From: Bythopirellula goksoeyrii
GTDB lineage: Bacteria; Planctomycetota; Planctomycetia; Pirellulales; Lacipirellulaceae
Assembly (NCBI RefSeq): GCF_008065115.1
Contig: NZ_CP042913.1
Location: 133,211 to 197,210, forward strand
Reading direction: 5' to 3'
Length of the DNA stretch: 64,000 nt
The notes under the pieces are model-generated. The model was not told the origin of the DNA. It made no database searches and saw only the letters and a program-made list of their open reading frames with translations. Below are positions 34,566 through 43,247 of the stretch, one piece after another (the stretch's first letter is position 1; every line of letters starts with the position of its first letter). The position numbers were made by a program, and so were the translations under genes.

Positions 34566-35837
34566 ATGTCGACTTTATTGAGTTCGCTCTCATCACGCGT
34601 TATCGTCTACTACTTGCTATTTGCAGTGACTTCTTTGACCGTGGTGGAAAGTACGTGCGCTGAGCCTTTTTGGAATCAGTTCCGTGGTCCAAATGGCGAC
34701 GGCGAAACCTCGGCTACGCTCCCCACCGAATTCAGCGACACTGAGAAAGTCACCTGGAAGGCTGCGATTCACGATAAGGGTTGGTCCTCTCCCGTCGTCT
34801 GGGGGAAGCAAATCTGGCTCACCACGGCCACGGAGGATGGCAAGAAACTCTATGCCGTATGCGTGAAGGCTGACACGGGTGTCATCGAGCATGATATTTT
34901 GGTGCTTGAGGTGGCTGAGCCGAGATACTGCCACCCTACCAATAGCTACGCCTCTTGTACGCCTTTTATTGAAGAAGGTCGCATCTACGTCCATTTCGGT
35001 GAGTATGGTACGGCCTGCCTCGATACGGCCACTGGTGAGAAGCTCTGGGAACGTCGCGATTTTGTCTGCGAGGATTTTCGTGGACCTGCCTCATCACCTG
35101 TTGTGGCTGGAGATCGACTGTTCCTCCTGTTCGACGGCATTGACAACCAATACGTCGTCGCACTCGATAAACACACAGGCAAGACACTGTGGAAAACTAA
35201 TCGAGACATCGATTATGGGACCGAAGAGGGCGATCTTAAGAAAGCGTACTGTACACCGACTTTGATCGAAGTCGAAGGTCAGCAGCAACTGATCTGTCCT
35301 GCAGCAATCGAGACAATCGCTTACAACCCTGAAGACGGCAGCGAACTCTGGCGAGTTCATCACGAAGGAATGAATGCCGCTGCTCGACCGATTTACGAGA
35401 ACGGACTGGTCTACATTGCGGCAGGCGAGGGTGACATGAGCCTTCTGGCTGTGGCCCCCGAGGGTACCGGCGACATCACCGAGTCGCGTGTCGCATGGAG
35501 TACGGGAAAAGCTGTTCCTCACCGTTCTTCGCAGATAGTCGCCAATGACCGACTTTTCATGATCAATGATAGTGGCGTGATATCGTGTCTTGATGCGTTA
35601 ACTGGCGAATCCATCTGGGTCAAGCGTTCGACTGGAGAATACTGGGCATCACCTCTACTAGCCGGCGAAAACCTCTACTTCTTAAGCAAAGAGGGATTAG
35701 TTTTGGTGATTGCAGCGGGGGATGAATATCAACTGGTCGCAGAAAAACAGTTTCCCGCCGGTTTCAATGCCTCGCCAGCGGTCATAGATGATGCACTCAT
35801 TCTGCGGAGCTTCACTCATCTCTACCGTATCGAATAG
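34566..35837 (+). CDS. Exported PQQ-like beta-propeller protein
   Basis: The predicted 423-residue product starts at ATG 34566, eight bases after AGGA; the frame is open to 34488. It has a signal peptide (YYLLFAVTSLTVVESTCA). The rest is a quinoprotein/BamB-type propeller: FWNQFRGPNGDG at the start, then repeats such as SSPVVWGKQIWLTTA, CLDTATGEKLWERRD, ALDKHTGKTLWKTNR and CLDALTGESIWVKR. In planctomycetes such PVW(N/R)QFRG proteins are numerous and mostly of unknown role. No PQQ-dehydrogenase catalytic residues can be assigned. It follows pyruvate kinase on the same strand 105 bp later and may be co-transcribed. Confidence 0.85.
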   Translation: MSTLLSSLSSRVIVYYLLFAVTSLTVVESTCAEPFWNQFRGPNGDGETSATLPTEFSDTEKVTWKAAIHDKGWSSPVVWGKQIWLTTATEDGKKLYAVCVKADTGVIEHDILVLEVAEPRYCHPTNSYASCTPFIEEGRIYVHFGEYGTACLDTATGEKLWERRDFVCEDFRGPASSPVVAGDRLFLLFDGIDNQYVVALDKHTGKTLWKTNRDIDYGTEEGDLKKAYCTPTLIEVEGQQQLICPAAIETIAYNPEDGSELWRVHHEGMNAAARPIYENGLVYIAAGEGDMSLLAVAPEGTGDITESRVAWSTGKAVPHRSSQIVANDRLFMINDSGVISCLDALTGESIWVKRSTGEYWASPLLAGENLYFLSKEGLVLVIAAGDEYQLVAEKQFPAGFNASPAVIDDALILRSFTHLYRIE

Positions 35838-35892
35838 GGTTCGCCACCTCTGGAAAGAGTGAGCAGGCGTTTTAGGGTGAGCCCTTGGAGAA

Positions 35893-35934
35893 TCAAAAAA
35901 AAATCGGGCAGGCTCTCGAAGCGAGAGCCTGCCC
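35893..35934 (-). terminator. Minus-strand intrinsic terminator without a visible gene
   Basis: GGGCAGGCTCTCG (35906-35918) pairs perfectly with CGAGAGCCTGCCC (35922-35934) around a three-base loop. On the plus side it is preceded by nine As, so the U-tract belongs to minus-strand RNA. Both neighbouring genes are on the plus strand. The remaining part of 35838-36234 (397 bp) shows no protein gene that I trust. It might terminate a small RNA, or act on plus-strand readthrough without a U-tract. Confidence 0.7.
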
Positions 35935-36234
35935 ACAGTCAACCGACTTCGCTGTCGCGAGCCATACTCCCCAGTAGGCTCACGGCGGATGCCGGCACGG
36001 ACGAACGGTTGAGTCAGGCACACTATTTTTCGTGCCTGTTTGATTTTTATTCCTTAGCGAATGTTTTACTCTGAAGCACAACGTTTCACTGTCGAAGCAT
36101 GCGTTACTCAACCGTGTTGAGCAAACGCAACAAGCACATTTTTTCTGATCCCAAAGCCTTACCCGGACGTTATAATCGGCATACACCGTGTTTTGTGATT
36201 TCAGAGCAGCATCGCTTGGACGAGAGAACCAGTC

Positions 36235-37086
36235 ATGACGATTGGAGGGATTCCGAATCAGCCACAATTAGTTGAGGTTGTGTTGGCCACCTTCCTGCTG
36301 GGGGTCTTGCTCGTCGATCGTACGACAGCCAAAGGGACCACTCTCACAGCCCCCCTGAATTGGGCAACGCTGTCGGCCTTATTGCTCCTGATAGCTTCGT
36401 TCTACTTGGGAGAAGACTCACTAATACAAAACAAGCTACTTCAAGCAGCGATCTGGTATATTGTCGGTTGCAGCACGTTTTGCCCCCTCATGGCCGTGCT
36501 TGGAGCCAAGCGTCCGCAGAACCTCGGTTGGCAATGGGTCGTAGCGACGCTTTGGCTGATTCTGGTCTGGCCCGCACTTCAGGCGCTCGCTTTACCGGCT
36601 GGCCCACGTCTGGAGTTGTTCGCCGCCTGGAGGTTATTCCTCCTTGCGCTCATCGTCCTGGGACTGCTGAACTATCTGCCAACTCGCCACTGGTTGGCTG
36701 CATTATTTACGGCAGCGGGGCAAGGATTGTTACTAGGCGAATACCTGGAACACGAGCTATCCTCACCCTGGCGTTTCTCAATCGCCCTGGGAAGTCTTCT
36801 CGTTGCCTCGGTATTGGTGATGTTAAGAAGGACTAAAGTCCCAGAGGACAGATCAATCAACCAACTCACGCAACGCTGGCTCAGCTTCCGCAATGCCTAC
36901 GGAGCATTCTGGGGATTGCGGATCATGCAGCGCGTGAATGAAACCGGAGAGCTCAGACATTGGCCAGTGCATTTGACCTGGTTCGGTTTTGAGCCGAAGA
37001 CGGATCGCGAGTCACGAGAACTTACACAAGATGAACTAGCAGAAATCGAGCAGACTCTCGATTCACTCCTACGCCGCTTCTTCTAA
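36235..37086 (+). CDS. Hypothetical polytopic membrane protein
   Basis: A 283-residue protein with about six to seven hydrophobic helices in residues 10-200: VLATFLLGVLLV, TLSALLLLIASFYLG, AAIWYIVGCSTFCPLMAVLG, VVATLWLILVWPALQALALP, LFLLALIVLGLLNYLP, WLAALFTAAGQGLLL and IALGSLLVASVLVML. A cytoplasmic C-terminal 80 residues (QRWLSFRNAYGAFWGLRIMQ, RVNETGELRHWPVHLTWFGF) follows. No family is recognised. Its 3' end overlaps the convergent SNF2 helicase gene by 18 bp. Confidence 0.75.
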   Translation: MTIGGIPNQPQLVEVVLATFLLGVLLVDRTTAKGTTLTAPLNWATLSALLLLIASFYLGEDSLIQNKLLQAAIWYIVGCSTFCPLMAVLGAKRPQNLGWQWVVATLWLILVWPALQALALPAGPRLELFAAWRLFLLALIVLGLLNYLPTRHWLAALFTAAGQGLLLGEYLEHELSSPWRFSIALGSLLVASVLVMLRRTKVPEDRSINQLTQRWLSFRNAYGAFWGLRIMQRVNETGELRHWPVHLTWFGFEPKTDRESRELTQDELAEIEQTLDSLLRRFF

Positions 37087-38904
37087 GCCGCTAGGCTCGG
37101 GAAACCGCAGATCAAAGAGCCCAAAGATTTCTTGACGCGAAAGCCCTTGTTTGCGAACCGTGGAACCGTCGAATACGGCATTGAAAAGCTGACGCTTCTC
37201 TTCAAGTACGGCGTTGATGCGTTCCTCGATAGTGCCAGCTGCCAGAAAACGAGTCACCGTGACTGGCCCAGTAGCACCAATGCGATGTGCCCGATTGATC
37301 GCCTGGTCTTCCACTGCCGGGTTCCACCAACGGTCGAAGAGGAACACGTAGCCAGCGAATTGCAAATTGAGGCCGACGCTCCCCGCGCCATAGCTCATTA
37401 GGATCACATGCTTCGAAGGGTCGTTGCGAAACGTCTCGATCACGCCGTCTCGTTGTCGAGAAGGAATCTTGCCGTGGTACTCCAGTGGCCCAAATTCTTG
37501 CAGCCGGTCGCGCAATTCAAACAGGGTCTTCGTCCATTGGCTGAAGATGATTGCCTTGCGGCCACTCGCTCGGCACTCTTCGAGATCTACTTTTAGGCGA
37601 TCGAACTTCGCACTGGCGCCGGTAATAGGATCAAAATTGCATATCTGTTTGAGCCGGATCACCAGCTCAAATACATGCTGAATCGTCAGCGAAGTCTCAA
37701 GCTCTTGAAGGTGAATAACCCCTTCCTTCTCAGCCATTTCGTACGACAACTGCTGCTCGGGCGTGAGTTCGACGTCGGCATCGCGGAACATTTTAGGCGG
37801 CAAATCGGTGAGGACTTGATCCTTGGTACGGCGAATGATGTAATCCCCCACAGCCTCACGAATCGAGGGAATCTTCATCTGCGGTCGTAAACAACCTGGT
37901 GAGACGAATTGAAAGATACCTAACAGATCGTCAATACTATTCTCGATTGGTGTGCCAGTTAGTGCCCAGCTCCGCTTGCGGGGGATACTGCACACGACTT
38001 CATTTGTGGTCCCTGATATGTTCTTGATCCGCTGCGATTCGTCGATCACGGCCAAGTCGAAGGGTTCCTCAATGGCATCGAGGCAAGAGCGATCACGCAC
38101 GAGTGATTCGTAGTTGGCCAGCAACACTCCTTCGCGGGCGTTCTCCCAAAGCCATTCCCGACGGGACTGCTTCCCCTCGATCACTGTGATGGGAAGCTCC
38201 GGTGCCCACAAGGAAAATTCCCGCTGCCAATTGGTGACGAGCGGCTTGGGACACACCAAGAGGGCTCGACGAATATGGCCCTGCTGCACCATCAGCCGCA
38301 TCGTAACGATTGTTTGCATCGTCTTGCCAAGTCCCATCTCGTCGGCCAGCACCGCTTCATTCCGTGGGTACAAGAATGCTACGCCATCGAATTGATATTT
38401 GAAAGGACGAAAAGGAAACTCCAAAGTTGCAGTAGCAAAAACCTGCTCCAGCGGAGGCTGCAGGAGATAGTAAAGCCGGTCCTCCAGTTTCACCACATCA
38501 CGCGGTGGACGAATTCGAGTGCAAGTTGTTGGTACAAAAGTTTCATTCAAGTCACCCCCTTCAACGACATGCTCGTCCAAGGGAACGACTGGAGGAGTCG
38601 CTGGCGTTGGCTTCGGAACTCGCTCTTTGGGAGCGTTGCTCGCCAACATTTCTCTCGCAGCGGGAAACGTTACTCCAACGGTCTTTACACGAGGGAATGC
38701 CAAAGGCACAGTCACAGCCGCGAGCTCGTCTAGTCGCGACATAATCTCCACACATTCAACTTCCTGGTCGAATGAAAATGCGGCCGTCAGTTCTCGAACT
38801 TCGCAAAATTCAGCCTGCAACACATCTCCGACAAAAGAGTGAATCGCCGGTCGCTGATGTGAAGATCGAGACAGTATATTTTGAGGCTGAGGATCAAGCA
38901 GCAT
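37069..38904 (-). CDS. SNF2/RapA-type DEAD-like helicase
   Basis: The product from ATG 38904 has about 611 residues; this start overlaps the upstream gene's stop by 11 bp. The N-terminal 150 residues are unassigned. The SNF2 ATPase domain has DEMGLGKTMQT (motif I), LLVCPKPLVTNWQREFSLW (Ia), AVIDESQRIKN (motif II, DESQ rather than DEAH) and ALTGTPIENSIDDL (III). Helicase C has KAIIFSQWTKTLFELRDRL, LMSYGAGSVGLNLQFAGYVF and DRWWNPAVEDQAINRAHRIG (motifs V/VI). Such proteins translocate on double-stranded DNA and remodel protein-DNA complexes. No SWIM domain or restriction partner is present. The adjacent 38894-39538 gene is probably co-expressed. Confidence 0.9.
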   Translation of the reverse strand: MLLDPQPQNILSRSSHQRPAIHSFVGDVLQAEFCEVRELTAAFSFDQEVECVEIMSRLDELAAVTVPLAFPRVKTVGVTFPAAREMLASNAPKERVPKPTPATPPVVPLDEHVVEGGDLNETFVPTTCTRIRPPRDVVKLEDRLYYLLQPPLEQVFATATLEFPFRPFKYQFDGVAFLYPRNEAVLADEMGLGKTMQTIVTMRLMVQQGHIRRALLVCPKPLVTNWQREFSLWAPELPITVIEGKQSRREWLWENAREGVLLANYESLVRDRSCLDAIEEPFDLAVIDESQRIKNISGTTNEVVCSIPRKRSWALTGTPIENSIDDLLGIFQFVSPGCLRPQMKIPSIREAVGDYIIRRTKDQVLTDLPPKMFRDADVELTPEQQLSYEMAEKEGVIHLQELETSLTIQHVFELVIRLKQICNFDPITGASAKFDRLKVDLEECRASGRKAIIFSQWTKTLFELRDRLQEFGPLEYHGKIPSRQRDGVIETFRNDPSKHVILMSYGAGSVGLNLQFAGYVFLFDRWWNPAVEDQAINRAHRIGATGPVTVTRFLAAGTIEERINAVLEEKRQLFNAVFDGSTVRKQGLSRQEIFGLFDLRFPEPSGLEEAA

Positions 38905-39538
38905 CGGCAAGACCAAGCTGAGAGTCTGGAGCAGGATCGGTAATACGCTGAGCTTCGCGGATGGCTGCGCGAATGCGCTCAAAGGGTTCCATCAAATCGA
39001 CATGGGAAATCAGCGAAAGAAGCAACGTCTGAAACGCCTCCGGTTGCCATACGCAACTCGGCGTACCAACTAGTTGATAGTCGCTTAGCACCAACAAAGG
39101 GCCGCTTGACGCCTCGGCCTGAGCGTCGTTGCAACCTGCAGGCTCGACACAAGCGATCGTTTCGTCACAAAGTAAGCTGAGCCCAAGCATTTCGCGCTGA
39201 TCGGTCAAGACCGCTTGCACTGGTAGCTGGGACTTGGCCAGCAAAGTCTGCCCAATTAGATCAGCCAGGACATAGTCCCTTAGAGTCGCACCATACAGTA
39301 TTCGCTGGGCCTGATTCGGCTGCACCGGCGTGCTGCAGTGAAATTCCAGGGGCCTCCCCAGTGAAGAAAGCACCAGATATCCGCCAAAATAGCCATGATT
39401 CTCGTCCTCGAGGGCCGTCACAAAACCAATGGCAGGTAAGGATTTAGACACTTTGATGTTCATCCAAGGGGGTATTTTCGAAGGGCCACGGGGACATGGC
39501 AGCTTGACCAGAAGAGGCACACCGGTCGTTCCACTCAT
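38894..39538 (-). CDS. Hypothetical protein coupled to the SNF2 helicase
   Basis: A 214-residue soluble protein of no recognised family. It has FGGYLVLSSLGRPLEFHCST then PVQPNQAQRILYGATLRDYV in its first half and acidic, Ala/Glu-rich sequence in the second (FERIRAAIREAQRITDPAPD). The LEFH...P.P.QRILYG pattern looks like a conserved core. Its stop overlaps the start chosen for the SNF2 gene, so translation is likely coupled and a joint role in DNA transactions is plausible. ATG 39463 (MNIKVSKSLP) is an alternative start. Confidence 0.65.
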   Translation of the reverse strand: MSGTTGVPLLVKLPCPRGPSKIPPWMNIKVSKSLPAIGFVTALEDENHGYFGGYLVLSSLGRPLEFHCSTPVQPNQAQRILYGATLRDYVLADLIGQTLLAKSQLPVQAVLTDQREMLGLSLLCDETIACVEPAGCNDAQAEASSGPLLVLSDYQLVGTPSCVWQPEAFQTLLLSLISHVDLMEPFERIRAAIREAQRITDPAPDSQLGLADAA

Positions 39539-39984
39539 CGGGACCCAGGGAGGGCCAACTTTAGCCTCCCGAGGACAAATACAGGCTTTCCAAACGCTAG
39601 AAATCTACTCAAGTTTCGTTAGAATGGGACTTATGGCTGCTGGGGCAACCGCTGACCTAGCAAGCCATCCCGGGGGCTTCTGGCTTTGCCAACCTAATGG
39701 CACAATCGAAGCAACAAAAAACGCAGCGGCAGATTGGACGAGAACTCGTTGTCGCGACGCACAACGACCATAGCGTCAGGCGACATGAAGTCGCCGGAGA
39801 TCTTGTTCGAGATACTGTTCGTTCGTATTATCACAAATTCATTGTTTGGCATTCTCATATGATGCAGTTCCTCTCCGGACTGATTGTTGGGCGAGAGATT
39901 GACGGACAAATTTGACTAGCGCGGGCATGAAAGTCTGCAATGGGTTTGCTCCATGGCAACCCGAAGAAAGGAAATGATTCTTCG
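39539..39984. other. Intergenic region, no supported gene
   Basis: This is the shared upstream region of two divergent genes. Overlapping open frames of about 70 codons exist on both strands at 39694-39915. Neither has a recognisable family, a ribosome site or convincing composition. No hairpin terminator or known RNA was seen. Confidence 0.4.
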
Positions 39985-40452
39985 ATGTCTCAAAGTCATT
40001 CGCTTCCCGCTGTGTTTTCCCAGTTAGATGTTAGTGCGGGAAGCAGTTCTCACAGAGCCGCTAATCCCGGAGGGGATCAGTCGGAATTATTGCGTGATGT
40101 CCTGGCGGCACAAGATCGCACGAACGAACTCTTAGAAGAATTGGTTGCCGTGATGGCCACCTCCCACAAACAGCGTTCCCAAGAGCTGCATCAGTGGCGA
40201 AGTGCCAATCCTCAACTTTCTGATTCTTGCCGTCAGGCAGCTGAAGTCCTCAGCAAAGTACAGGTCGAGTATCTAGAACGCATGACCGAGGAAATCAACG
40301 ACACTGCCGAAGAACTGGTTGACGGTGAATTCGTACTCAACGAATTCGTAGATCGATTTGGCCCCCGTCTGGCGCATCTCAATGGGGTCATTCAAGTCTT
40401 GGCGCAACTGAGCAGTATCCCCAGCGCTACTTCTCAAGCCGATCCGGCATAG
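39985..40452 (+). CDS. Hypothetical helical protein
   Basis: A 155-residue product from ATG 39985, with AAGGA about 13 bases upstream; the frame extends to 39940. It is hydrophilic, acidic and helical. A heptad-like region includes LLRDVLAAQDRTNELLEELV then AVMATSHKQRSQELHQWRSA, followed by VLSKVQVEYLERMTEEINDT then AEELVDGEFVLNEFVDRFGP. The pattern resembles a conserved planctomycete hypothetical with a coiled coil; no function can be assigned. It is transcribed in the same direction as the reductase operon that starts 139 bp downstream, but is probably a separate unit. Confidence 0.65.
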   Translation: MSQSHSLPAVFSQLDVSAGSSSHRAANPGGDQSELLRDVLAAQDRTNELLEELVAVMATSHKQRSQELHQWRSANPQLSDSCRQAAEVLSKVQVEYLERMTEEINDTAEELVDGEFVLNEFVDRFGPRLAHLNGVIQVLAQLSSIPSATSQADPA

Positions 40453-40591
40453 TTATTTGAGAACTTTGTATGCCAGAACGATTCAGACGAGTTCCGGCAA
40501 TGTAATACGAGCAAATGCCCTGTCAAGAAATTGTGCACAGCTTGGTCTTGGCTACCATCGACTTGCCAGTTGTTGCCCGGTGGTATAGCTT

Positions 40592-41767
40592 GTGGAGTGT
40601 GTCAATTACTCCCCTCTCAATCCCTCGCTCGCCTCTACCCTCCCCATGAATCCTTCTGCCCCTGCCTCAGCCACGGCAATCGATCAAGCGCGACAGAAAC
40701 TTGATGCTCACACCGTGGAAACTGTCGCCTGGCATTTTCACGAATCTACGGGTTGTCCCTTCTGGCTTGAGAAGAAGGCAAAGCTCAAGTTTGATCCACT
40801 CACAGAAATCCATTGTTTCGAAGACTTGAAGAAATTTGACCCGTTCGAGGACGAATGGTTGCGCGGTGGTCCGGTGACGCGGTGGGTGCCGAAAGGTCTT
40901 GTGGGCAAGCCGGTCTATGTATTCGAAACTGGCGGTACCACCGGAATCCCGAAGAGCCGAATCGCCATGGAGGACTTCCGCACTGACTATTCGCTCTTCA
41001 GTGATACCTTGCCTGACAAGTATTTCCCACCGGGAAGCAATTGGTTGATGCTCGGCCCTTCTGGCCCGCGGAGATTGCGGCTAGCTGTGGAACATCTCGC
41101 GCAGCATCGAGGTGGAATTTGCTTCTGTATCGATCTCGATCCCCGCTGGGTGATCAAGCTCATTAAAAAAGGCTGGATGGAGCACCTCAAAGAGTACAAG
41201 AAACATTGCATCGATCAAGCAATATCCATCCTGGGAGCTGGACACGATGTGAAGTGCATGTTCGGCACTCCCAAATTGATCGAGGCCTTGTGCCTGGAAC
41301 TTGAAGAACGTGGGACAACGCTGGGCGAAATGGGGATCACGGGTATTTTCTCTGGTGGCACAGAGTTCACGCCGCAGTGGACGAAGTTCTGTGTCGAAGA
41401 GCTTTTTGGAGGCCCCCCTGAAGAGAGCGGCATCTACATGACGCCCACCTATGGAAATACGTTGATGGGACTGGCCTGTAGCGAATTGGTAACTAAGGAC
41501 AACGGCTACAAGATAACGTACCATGCCCCCCAACCTCGCGCAGTAATAGAAGTCGTCGATTTTGACGATACCGACCGACTGGTGGATTTTGGCGAGACGG
41601 GACGCGTAAAACTAACGACGCTCACTCCAGAATTCTTCGTGCCAGGATTTCTTGAACGGGACGAAGGCGAACGAGAACCACCCTGTGAGCAATACCCCTG
41701 GGATGGTGTGAGCGGTGTGCGACCCTTCAGCCGATTGGCCGATAGTACCACGGTTGGCGTCTATTAA
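40592..41767 (+). CDS. LuxE/PaaK-like acyl-activating (ANL superfamily) enzyme
   Basis: A 391-residue adenylate-forming enzyme starting at GTG 40592 (ATG 40646 is possible). The N-terminal GCPFWLEKKAKLKFDPLTEI then HCFEDLKKF resembles the phenylacetate-CoA ligase entry region. The phosphate-binding loop is ETGGTTGIPKSRIAMEDF. Later motifs are FGTPKLIEAL, GITGIFSGGTEFTP, MTPTYGNTLMGLA and the hinge-like VPGFLERDEGE. It is shorter than PaaK and lacks an obvious complete C-terminal lid, as in LuxE acyl-protein synthetases. It would activate a carboxylic acid as acyl-AMP for the adjacent aldehyde dehydrogenase. It opens a five-gene operon with gaps of 34 and 27 bp, then overlaps. A degenerate copy lies at 252-475. 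Confidence 0.78.
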   Translation: MECVNYSPLNPSLASTLPMNPSAPASATAIDQARQKLDAHTVETVAWHFHESTGCPFWLEKKAKLKFDPLTEIHCFEDLKKFDPFEDEWLRGGPVTRWVPKGLVGKPVYVFETGGTTGIPKSRIAMEDFRTDYSLFSDTLPDKYFPPGSNWLMLGPSGPRRLRLAVEHLAQHRGGICFCIDLDPRWVIKLIKKGWMEHLKEYKKHCIDQAISILGAGHDVKCMFGTPKLIEALCLELEERGTTLGEMGITGIFSGGTEFTPQWTKFCVEELFGGPPEESGIYMTPTYGNTLMGLACSELVTKDNGYKITYHAPQPRAVIEVVDFDDTDRLVDFGETGRVKLTTLTPEFFVPGFLERDEGEREPPCEQYPWDGVSGVRPFSRLADSTTVGVY

Positions 41768-41801
41768 ATCCGATTCATCTTTCAACTAACTGCAATCATC
41801 C

Positions 41802-43220
41802 ATGATTACGCTTCCGGCTATAAGATGGGGCAAACCTTACGAATCTCTCGAAGTCGAAGAAATCTCGCACTTTCTTACCGGGGAACCGGTCGCCAAAGTC
41901 CATACGGTCGGTGCGGGAATTATCCGTCGCGATGCGAGGCAGGCCCGACAGGCTAGAGAGGCACTGCGTGAACTCTCGCCTGCAGAACTTATCGAAAAAT
42001 GCAAACAAGCTGGCGAGTTGTTTGAGAATGGCACTCTCACTGTTGGAGATAGCCAGCAGGCACCTACCGACTTTATCGCTCAGCAGTCGGCTACCACGGG
42101 TATGCCGCTCTCGATGTGTGCGGCCAACGTCACGAAAAATGCCTTTGTGCTAAAAAACATCGATAAGATTCTCGATGCCCTCACACGCGGGCTTGATCTC
42201 AACATTCTCGCGCGTGGTTATGGTGACGAAGGTCGTGGCGTAACTGTTAGCTACCAGGCGCAGACCGACGTTTTAGGGGCCGTGCTCCCTTCGAATTCCC
42301 CTGGAGTCCACACCCTTTGGCTTCCTGTGATCCCTTTGCAGATCGGTCTGGCGCTGAAACCCGGCTCGCAAGAACCGTGGACACCCTACCGTGTCGCTGC
42401 CGCGATGGTCGCTGCTGGAATCCCTGCCGAGGCGATTTCACTCTATCCGGGACCAGGTGCCGAACTTGGAGGAGCCATTCTGGCCTCCCATCGACGCAGC
42501 ATGATTTTCGGCGGTCCCCAAACGATCGACCAATACGCCGGAAACCCCCAGGTGCAGGTTCATGGTCCCGGCTATAGCAAGATTCTGCTGGGCGACGATG
42601 TGGTCGACGATTGGCCGCAATACCTCGATATGATGGTTGATAGTGTGGTCCGCAATGGAGGACGAAGTTGCATCAACTGTTCAAGCATCTACGCTTCACG
42701 GCACACTGCGAAAATTGCGGATGCATTGGCCGAGAAGTTGGGACCAATCCAGGTCCTCCCTCCCGATGATCCGCAGGCCTGCCTAGCGGCATTTACCACC
42801 CCCAAGGTCGCCCCGGCTGTCTGGAATTCAATCGAAAAATTAATCGAAAGCGGTGGCGCACGCCATGCCACTGCAAAAGCTGGTCCCCGCTTGATTGAGG
42901 GAGAAACATGCGACTATTTGCTTCCCACCGTATTGGAATGCGATAGCCCCGACTCGCCCGCAGCCAATGTCGAGTATATGTTTCCTATGGTAAGCGTTGT
43001 GCGATGTCCACAACAAGAAATGATTGCACGTATCGGCCCCACACTAGTTGGCACCGCGATTACCAACGATGAATCCTTTCTCCGCGACTTAATAGCATGT
43101 ACTCACATCGATCGGCTTAACCTTGGTTCGATTCCCACCCCTCAGGTCGATTGGCTCCAACCCCACGAAGGCAATCTCATCGAGTTCTTGTACCGCAATC
43201 GTGCTTTGCAAGTTACGTAG
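41802..43220 (+). CDS. Aldehyde dehydrogenase family protein (acyl reductase-like)
   Basis: A 472-residue aldehyde dehydrogenase fold protein. Its N-terminus (WGKPYESLEVEEISHFLTGE) and 150-residue lead region differ from ordinary ALDHs. Cofactor-domain motifs include VLGAVLPSNSPGVHTLWLPV, LALKPGSQEPWTPYRVAAAM and YPGPGAELGGAIL. The catalytic cysteine lies in NGGRSCINCSSIYA. The separation from standard ALDHs, and the coupling to an acyl-activating enzyme upstream and an alcohol dehydrogenase downstream, suggest it interconverts an activated acid and an aldehyde, as LuxC or CoA-acylating ALDHs do. Direction and substrate are not known. Confidence 0.82.
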   Translation: MITLPAIRWGKPYESLEVEEISHFLTGEPVAKVHTVGAGIIRRDARQARQAREALRELSPAELIEKCKQAGELFENGTLTVGDSQQAPTDFIAQQSATTGMPLSMCAANVTKNAFVLKNIDKILDALTRGLDLNILARGYGDEGRGVTVSYQAQTDVLGAVLPSNSPGVHTLWLPVIPLQIGLALKPGSQEPWTPYRVAAAMVAAGIPAEAISLYPGPGAELGGAILASHRRSMIFGGPQTIDQYAGNPQVQVHGPGYSKILLGDDVVDDWPQYLDMMVDSVVRNGGRSCINCSSIYASRHTAKIADALAEKLGPIQVLPPDDPQACLAAFTTPKVAPAVWNSIEKLIESGGARHATAKAGPRLIEGETCDYLLPTVLECDSPDSPAANVEYMFPMVSVVRCPQQEMIARIGPTLVGTAITNDESFLRDLIACTHIDRLNLGSIPTPQVDWLQPHEGNLIEFLYRNRALQVT

Positions 43221-43247
43221 ACGAGACGTGGCTGTACCACTTGGCTC

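Noticed and set aside
35697-36023. 108-codon minus-strand frame around the 35.9-kb hairpin
   Set aside because: It crosses the terminator stem and the 3' end of the plus-strand gene and has no ribosome site or family similarity; an RNA is a better explanation, if anything is made.
39694-39915. Small genes of about 70 codons on either strand
   Set aside because: Overlapping frames on both strands, no ribosome site, no family and no conserved composition.
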